From: Larsenimonas rhizosphaerae
Lineage (GTDB): Bacteria; Pseudomonadota; Gammaproteobacteria; Pseudomonadales; Halomonadaceae
DNA: 64,000 bases
Direction of reading: 5' to 3'
Assembly: GCF_023700005.1 (NCBI RefSeq)
Contig: NZ_JAMLJK010000002.1
Coordinates: 310,001 to 374,000, forward strand
The translations under genes and the position numbers were made by a program. Shown here piece by piece: positions 28,127 to 36,353 of the stretch (positions are counted from its first letter, which is position 1; the number at the start of each line of letters is the position of its first letter). The notes below the pieces were generated by a model. The model did not search any database. It was not told where the DNA came from and worked only from the letters and a program-made list of their open reading frames with translations.

Positions 28127-28558
28127 ATGAACATACTGGTCCTGCACGGCCCCAATCTGAACCTCCTGGGGATTCGCGAGCCTGACATCTACGGGCATGA
28201 GACCCTCGATGATATCAATCAGGCCCTGACCCGGCAGGCGACGGCATCCGGTGCCGCGCTGACGTATCTGCAAAGCAATCATGAAGGGGTGCTGGTTGAT
28301 GCGATTCAGCAGGCGCGGCTCGATGACGTCGACGCCATCATCATCAACCCGGCGGCCTATTCCCATACTTCCGTAGCCATTCTGGATGCGTTGAAGGCCT
28401 TCGATGGCCGCGTTATCGAAGTCCATCTCTCCAACATCCATCAGCGGGAAGCCTTCCGGCATCATTCCTGGGTCTCTTCCCGAGCGGATGGCATTCTTGT
28501 GGGGCTCGGCAGTCAGGGGTATCGCCTGGCGCTGGCGAGCCTGCTGGGTACGGTCTAG
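28127..28558 (+). CDS. aroQ: Type II 3-dehydroquinate dehydratase
   Basis: A 143-residue dodecameric-type dehydroquinase interconverting 3-dehydroquinate and 3-dehydroshikimate. [17 protein letters not shown] carries catalytic R17 and Y22; [13 protein letters not shown] and [17 protein letters not shown] (H100) complete the site. Biosynthetic aroQ is usually next to accB-accC, so this copy next to a quinate-type dehydrogenase and the pca genes is probably catabolic (qui/qsu-like). The ATG at 28127 is preferred; a TTG at 28094 overlaps the upstream gene. It ends 7 bases from the convergent pcaR stop. Confidence 0.93.
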   Translation: MNILVLHGPNLNLLGIREPDIYGHETLDDINQALTRQATASGAALTYLQSNHEGVLVDAIQQARLDDVDAIIINPAAYSHTSVAILDALKAFDGRVIEVHLSNIHQREAFRHHSWVSSRADGILVGLGSQGYRLALASLLGTV

Positions 28559-28565
28559 TCCGCTC

Positions 28566-29357
28566 TCAGCTGACCTGGCGTGCAATCATGGCGGCCCGCT
28601 CCTGCATCAGTGGCAGAAAGCTGTTCATCAGGGTGTCTCGATCTACCCGAGCGGCATTGGTGCTCAGGTTGATGGCGCCGATCAGCTGGCCATGAGTATT
28701 GAAGGCCGGTATGGCCAGTGATCGCAGGCCGGAGTCCAGTTCCTGATCGACCAGGCAGTATCCCTGCTGGCGTGCCGCCAGTATCTGCTCGCGCAGCCGT
28801 GCCGGGTCGGTCAAGGTGCGTTCGGTATAAGCCGTCAGTTCGGCCCGGGCCAGCAGGGTATCCAGAGCGTCATCTGACAGCTGCGCCAGCAGCATGCGGC
28901 CCAGGGACGTGGCCATGGCCGGCAGTCTTGTGCCTACCGACAGGGTAATGGCCATCAGCCGATGACGTGCTGCCGAGCGTGCGACATAGGTCACGTCCAG
29001 CCCATCCAGTACTCCCATCGATGAAGACTCACCGGTCACTTGAGTAATATGTTCCAGGTGCTGCTGTATGACGCTCTGGTAGCCATTGGCGGACAGAAAC
29101 GAGTAGCCCAGCTGGAGGGTTTTCGGTGCCAGCTCGAAATGGCGCTGCTGCTTGTGAACATACCCCAGGGCGTGCAGCGTCAGTAGAAAGCGCCGTGCCC
29201 GTGCCCGGTTCATGCCGGTGCGAGCGGCTACTTCGCTCAGGGTCATGCGTGGGTGGTCCTGGTCAAATGCCAGAATGACATCCAGCCCACTGGCCAGAGC
29301 CGTCACGAAATCCCGGTCATCCGTGCCGATACTGTCGTCTTGATAGGGCATTGTCAT
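28566..29357 (-). CDS. pcaR: PcaR, IclR-family regulator of the beta-ketoadipate pathway
   Basis: A 263-residue IclR-family regulator. The N-terminal winged helix-turn-helix (about 18-75) contains MTLSEVAARTGMNRARARRF, followed by LTLHALGYV. The C-terminal effector domain has the GTRLPAMATSLGRMLLA block near 150 and SLAIPAFNTHGQLIGAINLS near 225. Length, family and divergence from pcaB support PcaR, which in Pseudomonas activates pca genes with beta-ketoadipate. GGAGAG precedes the ATG at 29357; upstream in-frame ATGs would run into the operator. A GTTCG-N5-CGAAC operator lies in the divergent promoter region. Confidence 0.88.
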   Translation of the reverse strand: MTMPYQDDSIGTDDRDFVTALASGLDVILAFDQDHPRMTLSEVAARTGMNRARARRFLLTLHALGYVHKQQRHFELAPKTLQLGYSFLSANGYQSVIQQHLEHITQVTGESSSMGVLDGLDVTYVARSAARHRLMAITLSVGTRLPAMATSLGRMLLAQLSDDALDTLLARAELTAYTERTLTDPARLREQILAARQQGYCLVDQELDSGLRSLAIPAFNTHGQLIGAINLSTNAARVDRDTLMNSFLPLMQERAAMIARQVS

Positions 29358-29418
29358 GTCAGGCTCTCCTTTCCTGCGATGCGGAAAGCTTGCAGCGGCA
29401 GGGGGGGGATTGTCTATA

Positions 29419-29442
29419 GTTCGTTGAGCGAACACTGGTTCG
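29419..29442. promoter_or_regulatory. PcaR-type operator between pcaR and pcaB
   Basis: The perfect palindrome GTTCGTTGAGCGAAC (29419-29433) is followed by another GTTCG half-site (29438-29442), 19 bases from the first. It resembles the P. putida pcaIJ operator recalled as GTTCGATAATCGCAC. It overlaps a TATAGT -10 for pcaB (29415-29420) and lies between the divergent starts of pcaR and pcaB. Confidence 0.7.
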
Positions 29443-29486
29443 ATAGGAAACAGGCCACGACCTGCCTGCTGCAAGGAGAATATCGG

Positions 29487-30824
29487 ATGTTTGAACGGCT
29501 GTTGCATCACCCCTTCATGAGTACGGTAGCCCTTCGCGAAAGCGGAGCCGAGGCCCTGATCGACGCCATGCTGTCGGTAGAGCTTGCGCTGGCAGAGGCC
29601 GAGCAGGCGCGAGGTATCATTCCGCCTGATACCGCCGAGGCGATGCGTGAGGCGCTTTCAACGCTGGCGCTTGATGTCGACGATTTGTTTCAGGGGTGTG
29701 TGGATGGCGGCAATATGGCCATTCCCTTCGTCAGCCAATGCAAGGCGGCGCTGCCTCCTGCACTGGTGCCGTTCTTCCATCGTGGGGCGACCAGCCAGGA
29801 CCTGGTGGATACGGCGCTCATGCTGGTGCTCAGGCCGCGGTTGACCCGCTCCGGGGCCCTGTTGAGCGACGCGCTGTCTGCCGGGCGTGACGTCATGATG
29901 GCGCATCAGGAAACCCCGATGGTAGGGCGTACCCTGATGCAGCAGGCGCTGCCCATCAGTTTTGGGGCCAAGGTGGCTCAGTGGCTGTATGGCCTCGCGC
30001 TGGCCAGGGAGCGACTTGAAGAGGCTCGGGCAAGCCATCTTCTGGTGCAGTTCGGGGGCGCCGTCGGTGTGCATTCGGGGCTGGATGAGGTCGGGCTTTC
30101 CATCATGGACGACATGGCGCATCGACTCGGGTTGTCCGCGCCGGTACTGCCCTGGCATACCCAGCGCCAGCCCATACTGTTGCTGGCCGGAGCGATGGAC
30201 GCCGTGGCGGTCGCCGTTGAAAAGATCGCCACGGACGTGGCGTTGCTGTGTCAGACCGAAATCGGGGAGCTCAGCGAGCCGGCAGGAGACGGCGTCGGCG
30301 GGTCTTCCTCGATGCCGCACAAGCGCAACCCCGTCGCCTGTGCGCGCATTCGTGCAGCGGCGCGTCATATACACGCCGATGCCTCATTGATCAGTACCTC
30401 CGGCGCCTCCCCGCTTGAGCGCGGGCTGGGAGAGTGGCATGCCGAATGGCAGCCGCTGCTGGCCATGGCGGCGCTGCTGGAAGGTGCGCTGGAAAGTACG
30501 TGTGCGTTGCTTCAGGGGCTGGAAGTACACCAGGAGCGGATGCAGGCCAACCTTCAATTGACTGGAGGTGCCATCATGGCCGAGCCAGCCACGCGGCTGC
30601 TATCGGAAGTGATGTCCGCCGCCGATGCCCGGGCGCTGGCTCGGGAAGCGGCTCTTGAAGCGCAGAGCACCGGCCAGGATCTGGCATCGGTACTGATGAA
30701 GGATGCACGGGTCAATCAACACATATCCCATGACGATGTGGCGCGTGTAGTGGCACCTGCCTCCTACCTTGGTAGCAGTCTGGCTCAGGTGGATCGGATG
30801 GATGCATGGCTATCTTCCCATTAA
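29487..30824 (+). CDS. pcaB: 3-carboxy-cis,cis-muconate cycloisomerase
   Basis: PcaB lactonises 3-carboxy-cis,cis-muconate to 4-carboxymuconolactone in the protocatechuate branch. The 445-residue fumarase/aspartase-superfamily protein has the signature GGSSSMPHKRNPVACARIRA near 272, and GATSQDLVDTA near 98. The ATG at 29487 with AAGGAG upstream gives the normal N terminus (FERLLHHPFMSTVALRE). It is monocistronic between a PcaR-type operator and a terminator. Confidence 0.94.
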   Translation: MFERLLHHPFMSTVALRESGAEALIDAMLSVELALAEAEQARGIIPPDTAEAMREALSTLALDVDDLFQGCVDGGNMAIPFVSQCKAALPPALVPFFHRGATSQDLVDTALMLVLRPRLTRSGALLSDALSAGRDVMMAHQETPMVGRTLMQQALPISFGAKVAQWLYGLALARERLEEARASHLLVQFGGAVGVHSGLDEVGLSIMDDMAHRLGLSAPVLPWHTQRQPILLLAGAMDAVAVAVEKIATDVALLCQTEIGELSEPAGDGVGGSSSMPHKRNPVACARIRAAARHIHADASLISTSGASPLERGLGEWHAEWQPLLAMAALLEGALESTCALLQGLEVHQERMQANLQLTGGAIMAEPATRLLSEVMSAADARALAREAALEAQSTGQDLASVLMKDARVNQHISHDDVARVVAPASYLGSSLAQVDRMDAWLSSH

Positions 30825-30863
30825 CCCGTTGAAAAACCGATAAATGAGTTGATGTGCATGACC

Positions 30864-30888
30864 GGGGCCCTGCAAGGCCCCTTTTTTT
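30864..30888 (+). terminator. Intrinsic terminator after pcaB
   Basis: GGGGCC (30864-30869), loop CTGCAA, GGCCCC (30876-30881) and seven T. It separates pcaB from the pcaIJF-DC operon. Confidence 0.92.
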
Positions 30889-30923
30889 CAGGCTTTGACG
30901 TCATGGCGCGAAGGGGATAGTTT

Positions 30924-30957
30924 GTTCGTATGGAAAATTAATGTTCGTTTTGCGAAC
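30924..30957 (+). promoter_or_regulatory. PcaR-type operator of the pcaIJF-DC operon
   Basis: The perfect palindrome GTTCGTTTTGCGAAC (30943-30957) has an extra GTTCG half-site at 30924-30928, 19 bases upstream. It lies 35 bases before pcaI. A TTGACG -35 (30895-30900) with TAGTTT 17 bases on is one promoter option. It shares the GTTCG-TTnnG-CGAAC core with the pcaB operator. Confidence 0.7.
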
Positions 30958-30991
30958 AATGTAGCCCTCCCCATAGTTGATAGGTGATCCC

Positions 30992-31819
30992 ATGGCCGAG
31001 TTCCTGAGCCTTCATGATGCCGTGGCCCGTTTCGTTGAGAACGGTGCCACGGTAGCCATGGAGGGTTTTACCCACCTGATTCCCTTCGCTGCCGGACATG
31101 AAATCATCCGTCAGCAGAAGCGTGAGCTGACGCTGATCCGCATGACGCCGGATTTGATCTATGACCAGATGATTGGCATGGGATGTGTCAAACGACTGAT
31201 TTTTTCCTGGGGGGGCAATCCTGGTGTTGGCTCGCTTCATCGTCTGCGTGATGCGGTGGAGCATCATCATCCCGTGCCGCTCGATATTCGCGAGCACAGC
31301 CACGCTGCCATGGCCTGCGCGTATGAAGCCGGAGCGGCCGGCTTGCCGCTGGCGGTGCTGCGCGGTTATGTAGGCAGTGACCTGCCGAAGGTCAATGACC
31401 AGATCAAGTCCATCACCTGTCCGTTTACCGGAGAGGAGCTGGCAGCCATTCCGTCCATCCGTCCGGATGTGGCCGTCATCCACGCCCAGAAGGCAGACCG
31501 CCATGGCAACGTGCTGATCGAAGGCATCATCGGCGTTCAAAAGGAGGCCGTGCTGGCGGCAACCCACAGTATCGTCACGGTCGAGGAGATCGTGGAATCG
31601 CTCGATACACATCCCAATGCCTGCATCATACCCGGCTGGGCCATAAGCGCCGTGGTGGTTGCCGAGCGTGGTGCCAGCCCCTCGTATGCTCATGGCTACT
31701 ACCCACGTGACAATGGCTTTTACAAGACCTGGGATGCCATCGCCCGGAACAGGGAGAGCTTTGCTGCCTGGATGAATGATCACGTCATGAACGCCCGCCC
31801 CGAGGAGAGCACACGATGA
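30992..31819 (+). CDS. pcaI: 3-oxoadipate CoA-transferase subunit A
   Basis: Subunit A of the CoA-transferase that activates 3-oxoadipate with succinyl-CoA. The 275-residue length and sequence (VENGATVAMEGFTHLIPFAA, HAQKADRHGNVLIEG, ACIIPGWAISAVV) fit the longer, glutaconate CoA-transferase-like CatI type rather than the roughly 230-residue PcaI of P. putida. The ATG at 30992 was chosen to match the usual start AEFLSLHDAV. It overlaps pcaJ by 4 bases. The role follows from the neighbours pcaJ, pcaF and pcaDC. Confidence 0.88.
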   Translation: MAEFLSLHDAVARFVENGATVAMEGFTHLIPFAAGHEIIRQQKRELTLIRMTPDLIYDQMIGMGCVKRLIFSWGGNPGVGSLHRLRDAVEHHHPVPLDIREHSHAAMACAYEAGAAGLPLAVLRGYVGSDLPKVNDQIKSITCPFTGEELAAIPSIRPDVAVIHAQKADRHGNVLIEGIIGVQKEAVLAATHSIVTVEEIVESLDTHPNACIIPGWAISAVVVAERGASPSYAHGYYPRDNGFYKTWDAIARNRESFAAWMNDHVMNARPEESTR

Positions 31820-32619
31820 GCCAACCGCTTGCTGATATCACACCGTCGGAAATGATGACCGTGACGGCAGCCCGTGCGCTGGGCAACGGCACAACCTGTT
31901 TCGTGGGCATTGGTCTGCCGAGCGAAGCCGCGAATCTGGCCCGACTGACCCATGCGCCGGAGGCCGTGCTGATCTATGAATCCGGTACCCTGCAAACCCG
32001 GCCGGACGTGCTGCCTCTGTCGATTGGGGATGGTGAGCTGTGCGAAACCGCACTGACGACCGTCTCGGTGCCGGAAATGTTTCGGTACTGGCTGCAGGGC
32101 GGCCATGTGGATGTGGGCTTTCTGGGGACGGCCCAGATTGACCGCTACGCCAACCTCAATACAACCCTGGTCGGTGATTATCGCGAGCCGAAGGTCCGTC
32201 TGCCAGGAGGCGGGGGTGCCCCGGAAATAGCGACCAACTCGAAGGAAGTCTTCGTGATGGTCAAACAGTCCCGGCGCACGTTCGTGAAGGACGTCGATTT
32301 CATTACCACGGTCGGCTTTGGTCGGGATGGTACCGCTCGGGACAATATGCACCCGGAGACCGCCCGTCACATGGGCCGTGGTCCGACACGCGTCATTACG
32401 GATCTGTGTGTGATGCGTCCTGATCCGGTGGACCATGAGCTGGTGGTGACTGCGCTGCATCCGGGAGTGACCCGTGATCAGGTGATCGATGCCACGGGCT
32501 GGGACATCCGCTTTGCCGACACCCTGGAGACCACGGCCATACCGACTGCTGAAGAAATCGAGGTGTTGCGGTCACTCAAGGTGCGTACCGAACGCCACCA
32601 TGCCGGCGATACCGTCTGA
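31816..32619 (+). CDS. pcaJ: 3-oxoadipate CoA-transferase subunit B
   Basis: Subunit B (267 residues) of the 3-oxoadipate:succinyl-CoA CoA-transferase. The Glu in LIYESGTLQTRP (near 57) is the likely nucleophile that forms the glutamyl-CoA intermediate. GGHVDVGFLGTAQIDRYANL and RLPGGGGAPEIATNSKEVFV are typical of the CatJ/glutaconate-type family. It is translationally coupled to pcaI and 29 bases before pcaF. Confidence 0.89.
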   Translation: MSQPLADITPSEMMTVTAARALGNGTTCFVGIGLPSEAANLARLTHAPEAVLIYESGTLQTRPDVLPLSIGDGELCETALTTVSVPEMFRYWLQGGHVDVGFLGTAQIDRYANLNTTLVGDYREPKVRLPGGGGAPEIATNSKEVFVMVKQSRRTFVKDVDFITTVGFGRDGTARDNMHPETARHMGRGPTRVITDLCVMRPDPVDHELVVTALHPGVTRDQVIDATGWDIRFADTLETTAIPTAEEIEVLRSLKVRTERHHAGDTV

Positions 32620-32648
32620 GTGCTGGCGCTGATACAAGGAACCTGATC

Positions 32649-33854
32649 ATGAACGATGTCTTTCTGTGTTCGCCACTGCGCTCACCGGTAGGGCGGTTTG
32701 GTGGCGGTCTGTCCACGGTGCGGCCGGATGATCTGGCGGCGCATCTGTTGAAGGCGGTAGTGGCACGCTGTCCTGACCTTGATCCGGCGGCGATCGATGA
32801 TGTGATCCTAGGGTGCGCCAACCAGGCGGGGGAAGACAACCGCAGTGTTGCCCGCATGGCACTGCTGCTGGCCGGTCTGCCCACCACGATTCCGGGCGGT
32901 ACCGTCAATCGGCTGTGCGGTTCCGGCATGGACGCCATCGGCACTGCGGCACGGGCTGTTCGTGCCGGTGAGGCCGAGCTGATGCTGGCCGGTGGCGTGG
33001 AGTCGATGTCCCGGGCGCCCTATGTCATGGGCAAGGCCGACAGCGCCTTTACGCGGGGCCAGCAACTGGAAGACACCACGATTGGCTGGCGGTTTATCAA
33101 CCCGGTGATGGAAGCGCTCTATGGCACCGAGTCGATGCCTGAAACCGGCGAAAACGTGGCCGCACAGTTTCGCATCTCTCGCGAAGACCAGGATCTGTTT
33201 GCCTTCCGATCACAGCAAAAGACCCGGTCGGCGCTGGAAAGTGGTCGGCTTGGACAGGACATCGTGCCGATCGAGGTGCCCAGGCGTCGTCAGCAGGCCC
33301 TGGTCATCGACAGGGATGAGCATCCCCGTCCGGAAACGACGCTTGAACGGCTCGGTCAGCTGCCGACGCCGTTTCGCGAGGGGGGCACCGTGACGGCCGG
33401 CAATGCCTCCGGCGTCAATGATGGTGCGGCGGCCATGATTGTTGCCGGGGAGGCCGCGCTTTCCCGTTACCACCTCACGCCCATGGTAAAAGTGCTGGGC
33501 ATGGCCACGGCCGGTGTCGAACCGCGGATCATGGGCATGGGGCCCGTGCCGGCCAGCCAGCGCGTACTCAGACGGCTGGGGCTGAGTATCGATCAGATGG
33601 ATGTCATTGAACTCAACGAGGCCTTTGCCTCCCAGGCACTGGCCTGTATGCAGCAGCTGGGGATCGACGCAGATGACCCACGGGTCAACCCGAACGGAGG
33701 TGCCATCGCACTGGGCCATCCACTGGGCATGTCCGGTGCACGGATTGTATCGGCGGCGGCGCATGAGTTGACTCGCACCGGCGGGCGCTACGCACTGTGC
33801 ACCATGTGCATTGGTGTTGGTCAGGGCATCGCCGTCGTGCTTGAACGGGTATAG
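32649..33854 (+). CDS. pcaF: 3-oxoadipyl-CoA thiolase
   Basis: PcaF cleaves 3-oxoadipyl-CoA with CoA to succinyl-CoA and acetyl-CoA, the last step of the pathway. The 401-residue thiolase has catalytic C90 (VNRLCGSGMDAIG), H357 (NGGAIALGHPLGMSGARI) and C387 (CTMCIGVGQG). The N-terminal FLCSPLRSPVGRFGGGLS and the length match PcaF/PaaJ rather than the general acetyl-CoA acetyltransferases. It is within the pcaI-J-F-DC operon. Confidence 0.94.
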   Translation: MNDVFLCSPLRSPVGRFGGGLSTVRPDDLAAHLLKAVVARCPDLDPAAIDDVILGCANQAGEDNRSVARMALLLAGLPTTIPGGTVNRLCGSGMDAIGTAARAVRAGEAELMLAGGVESMSRAPYVMGKADSAFTRGQQLEDTTIGWRFINPVMEALYGTESMPETGENVAAQFRISREDQDLFAFRSQQKTRSALESGRLGQDIVPIEVPRRRQQALVIDRDEHPRPETTLERLGQLPTPFREGGTVTAGNASGVNDGAAAMIVAGEAALSRYHLTPMVKVLGMATAGVEPRIMGMGPVPASQRVLRRLGLSIDQMDVIELNEAFASQALACMQQLGIDADDPRVNPNGGAIALGHPLGMSGARIVSAAAHELTRTGGRYALCTMCIGVGQGIAVVLERV

Positions 33855-33910
33855 CCTCGGGGGGCACGGTGGATTCAGAACCGGCACATTGACTGACACA
33901 GGGAGCAGAC

Positions 33911-35086
33911 ATGTCTTTTTTCGGGTATCAGGGCCGTACGGTTGCCTACCGGGACAGTGGCGGCACCACCTTGCCGACACTGGTCCTGGGCCATCCGCTG
34001 GGGATGAGCCAGGCCGTCTGGGATGAGGTGATTCCTCGCCTGTCCCGCCGATTTCGTTTGATTACCTGGGACCTGCCGGGGCACGGGGGCAGCAGTCCGG
34101 TGACAGGAGAAATAACGCCCTCCGAGCTGGCCGCCGATGTGCGGGCGCTCCTGAATCATCTTGATGTTCCGAAATACCATTACGCGGGAACATCGATTGG
34201 CGGGGTGATCGGGCAGGCATTGCTGTGTGACGCCCCCGAGCGGCTTGACCGGGTGGCCCTGACCAATACCGGTGCCGTGATCGGCACGCCGGCCAATTGG
34301 CAGACCCGTGCACGGCGCGTACGGGAAGAAGGCCTTCATGCCATGGCACCGGAAATTACGGCCCGGTGGTTCTCGGACTCCTTCCGCCGCAACCAGACAG
34401 CCACTCTGGCGGGCTGGCAGGTTCAACTGGCCAGGACGGATGCGGAGAGCTATGCGCAGCTGAGCCTGATGCTGGGCGATACCGACTTTTCGAAGGCGTT
34501 GTCGGGTCATGAGACACCGGTGGCGCTGCTGGCCGGAGACAATGACCTGTCCACGCCCCCGGCAACCCTGAAAGGCCTTTCCGAGGCACTGGGCGGTGCA
34601 CCCCTGGAGACCTTTGAGGGGATTGCACATGTTCCATCGGTAGAGTGCCCCGATCGTTTTGTCGACTGGCTGACGGCCTGGTTACTGCCTTCCGGGGCCG
34701 ACATCGGATCCGGCTGGGTGGATTACGACACGGGTCTGGCGACTCGTCGGCAGGTGCTGGGAGAGGCTCACGTCGAGCGTGCGTCACATAATGCCACGAG
34801 CCTGGATCAGCCCTTTCAGCAGATGATTACGCGTCTGGCCTGGGGGGAGCTGTGGGGCAATACCGACCTGTCCCACCGTGATCGTAGTCTGATTACCCTC
34901 GCTGTGCTGGCAGCCCTTGGACGTGATGGCGAGCTGGCACTGCACCTTGATACCGCTCACCGTATTGGAGTAACTGAAGCGGAGCTGCGTCAGGCGCTGA
35001 CGCATGTGGCCGTATATGCAGGAGTTCCGGCGGCCAATCACGCCTTTAAAATGGCGAAGGAGCACGGCTGGGGCGAACAGATATAA
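33911..35086 (+). CDS. pcaL: Fused 3-oxoadipate enol-lactonase / 4-carboxymuconolactone decarboxylase
   Basis: A 391-residue bifunctional protein. Residues 1-260 are an alpha/beta-hydrolase enol-lactonase (PcaD) with nucleophile S95 in GTSIG, an acid in LAGDND (about 210-212) and H240. Residues 266-391 are a 4-carboxymuconolactone decarboxylase domain (PcaC), with RRQVLGEAHVERASHNAT, RDRSLITLAVLAALGRDGEL and catalytic-region H365 in QALTHVAVYAGVPAANHAF. It therefore catalyses two consecutive steps, 4-carboxymuconolactone to enol-lactone to 3-oxoadipate. Such fusions are known as PcaL, mostly in actinobacteria. It is last in the operon and followed by a terminator. Confidence 0.93.
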   Translation: MSFFGYQGRTVAYRDSGGTTLPTLVLGHPLGMSQAVWDEVIPRLSRRFRLITWDLPGHGGSSPVTGEITPSELAADVRALLNHLDVPKYHYAGTSIGGVIGQALLCDAPERLDRVALTNTGAVIGTPANWQTRARRVREEGLHAMAPEITARWFSDSFRRNQTATLAGWQVQLARTDAESYAQLSLMLGDTDFSKALSGHETPVALLAGDNDLSTPPATLKGLSEALGGAPLETFEGIAHVPSVECPDRFVDWLTAWLLPSGADIGSGWVDYDTGLATRRQVLGEAHVERASHNATSLDQPFQQMITRLAWGELWGNTDLSHRDRSLITLAVLAALGRDGELALHLDTAHRIGVTEAELRQALTHVAVYAGVPAANHAFKMAKEHGWGEQI

Positions 35087-35180
35087 ACGCGGCCACTTTC
35101 TGATACCCTCGGCTGATGTGAGCGCCGGTGTGCCGGAAGCATGATCTTCTGGCCCGGCGTGTCATGACTGACGTCATGAA

Positions 35181-35206
35181 GCCCGCCTGTTCTGGCGGGC
35201 TTTTTG
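35181..35206 (+). terminator. Intrinsic terminator after the pcaIJF-DC operon
   Basis: AGCCCGCC (35181-35188), a 6-base loop, GGCGGGCT (35195-35202) and a T-run to 35206. Confidence 0.92.
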
Positions 35207-35293
35207 CTGTCGGTCAGCACAATGAGCGCGACCTGGCAGGGTTATATTGCTGCTTCACCGCGTTGCAGTTGAATTCTTGAAAGGAACATTCCC

Positions 35294-36235
35294 ATGATGT
35301 CGTCGCGTATCAAGCTGCGCCATTTGAGCGCCTTTCAGGAGGTGGCCCGCCGGCGCAGCCTGGTCAAGGCGGCTCACGCGTTGTCGATCAGCCAGCCAGC
35401 GCTGTCCAAGACCATTCGTGAGCTGGAGGAGATCCTCGACACCTCCCTGTTTGAGCGCAGCCCACAGGGCATGGCGCTGACCTCGGCCGGGCTTGCACTA
35501 TTGCGTTACGCCGGGCCGGCCCTGTCGAGCCTGGAGGAGGGCGTGAAGGCCGTTGGGCAGATTGCCCGTGGGCGCGTGGTCCGGCTGGGGGCGCTGTCAT
35601 CGGTGGAAGCGGGCTTCCTTCCTCGTGCCCTGGTGGCCCTTCACCGGGCATGGCCTGAACTGCGTCTTCAGGTCACCACCGGGCCGAGTGCCTTCCTGTT
35701 GTCACGATTGCGGCAGGGAGAGCTGGACCTTGTGGTCGGCCGAATGAGTGATGCCCGCGAAATACGGGATCTGAGCTTTGAACACCTGTATTACGAGCCG
35801 CTGGTCATGGTGGTGCGGCCCGGACATCCACTGGTGGGGATGGCGGAGGCGGAGCTGACCGCCACGGTATTGAATGACTTTCCATGGGTCGTGCCGCCGG
35901 TGGGCACCACCCTGCGTGAACGCGTCGAGCAGTTCTGGGTCGAGCAGGGCGCCGCCCCGGCCCGCATCATGCTGGAGACCCTGTCGCTGCCACTCAGTCG
36001 CCGTTACTGCCTGGACAGTGATGCCCTGTGGCTGGCGCCGCTGGATGCCATTTCTCCTGCGCCGGGGGCGACACCCCTGTGTCGGCTGCCAGTGACCCTT
36101 GAGTCCCGGGGAGGTTCGGTCGGGCTATGCATCAATAGTTCCTTGCCGCTGACGGCGGGTGCCGAAGCGTTACGCCGGTTTCTCTGCCAGCAGGCGCTGG
36201 CGGACACGGATGACACCTCCGCCCTGGACCTTTGA
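35294..36235 (+). CDS. pcaQ: PcaQ, LysR-family activator
   Basis: A 313-residue LysR-type regulator. The N-terminal winged helix is KLRHLSAFQEVARRRSLVKA with ALSISQPALSKTIRELEEIL (to about 65), followed by the substrate-binding domain (VRLGALSSVEAGFLPRALVA from about 96). The helix-turn-helix and the position directly before pcaHG match PcaQ, which in Agrobacterium and Sinorhizobium activates pca genes in response to carboxymuconate. A recognisable PcaQ box lies directly downstream in front of pcaH. GAAAGGAA precedes the start. Confidence 0.9.
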   Translation: MMSSRIKLRHLSAFQEVARRRSLVKAAHALSISQPALSKTIRELEEILDTSLFERSPQGMALTSAGLALLRYAGPALSSLEEGVKAVGQIARGRVVRLGALSSVEAGFLPRALVALHRAWPELRLQVTTGPSAFLLSRLRQGELDLVVGRMSDAREIRDLSFEHLYYEPLVMVVRPGHPLVGMAEAELTATVLNDFPWVVPPVGTTLRERVEQFWVEQGAAPARIMLETLSLPLSRRYCLDSDALWLAPLDAISPAPGATPLCRLPVTLESRGGSVGLCINSSLPLTAGAEALRRFLCQQALADTDDTSALDL

Positions 36236-36240
36236 CGAAT

Positions 36241-36256
36241 ATAGCCCACCGGTTAT
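36241..36256 (+). promoter_or_regulatory. PcaQ binding site in front of pcaHG
   Basis: ATAGCC (36241-36246), four bases, GGTTAT (36251-36256) is an imperfect palindrome. It matches the PcaQ consensus ATAACC-N4-GGTTAA with two changes. It is in the 118-base gap between pcaQ and pcaH. Confidence 0.65.
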
Positions 36257-36353
36257 AACCCCCGGCGATGAATTCAATTGTCGGGGGAGGGCGGGCAGGC
36301 ACAATGGAGGATGACCATGGCGCCAGGCGCCTTCATCGATTCCGGAGTCTGTC

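Noticed and set aside
35221-35250. Possible PcaQ box upstream of pcaQ itself
   Set aside because: Only a GGTTAT half-site is present; the left half does not fit the ATAACC-N4 spacing.
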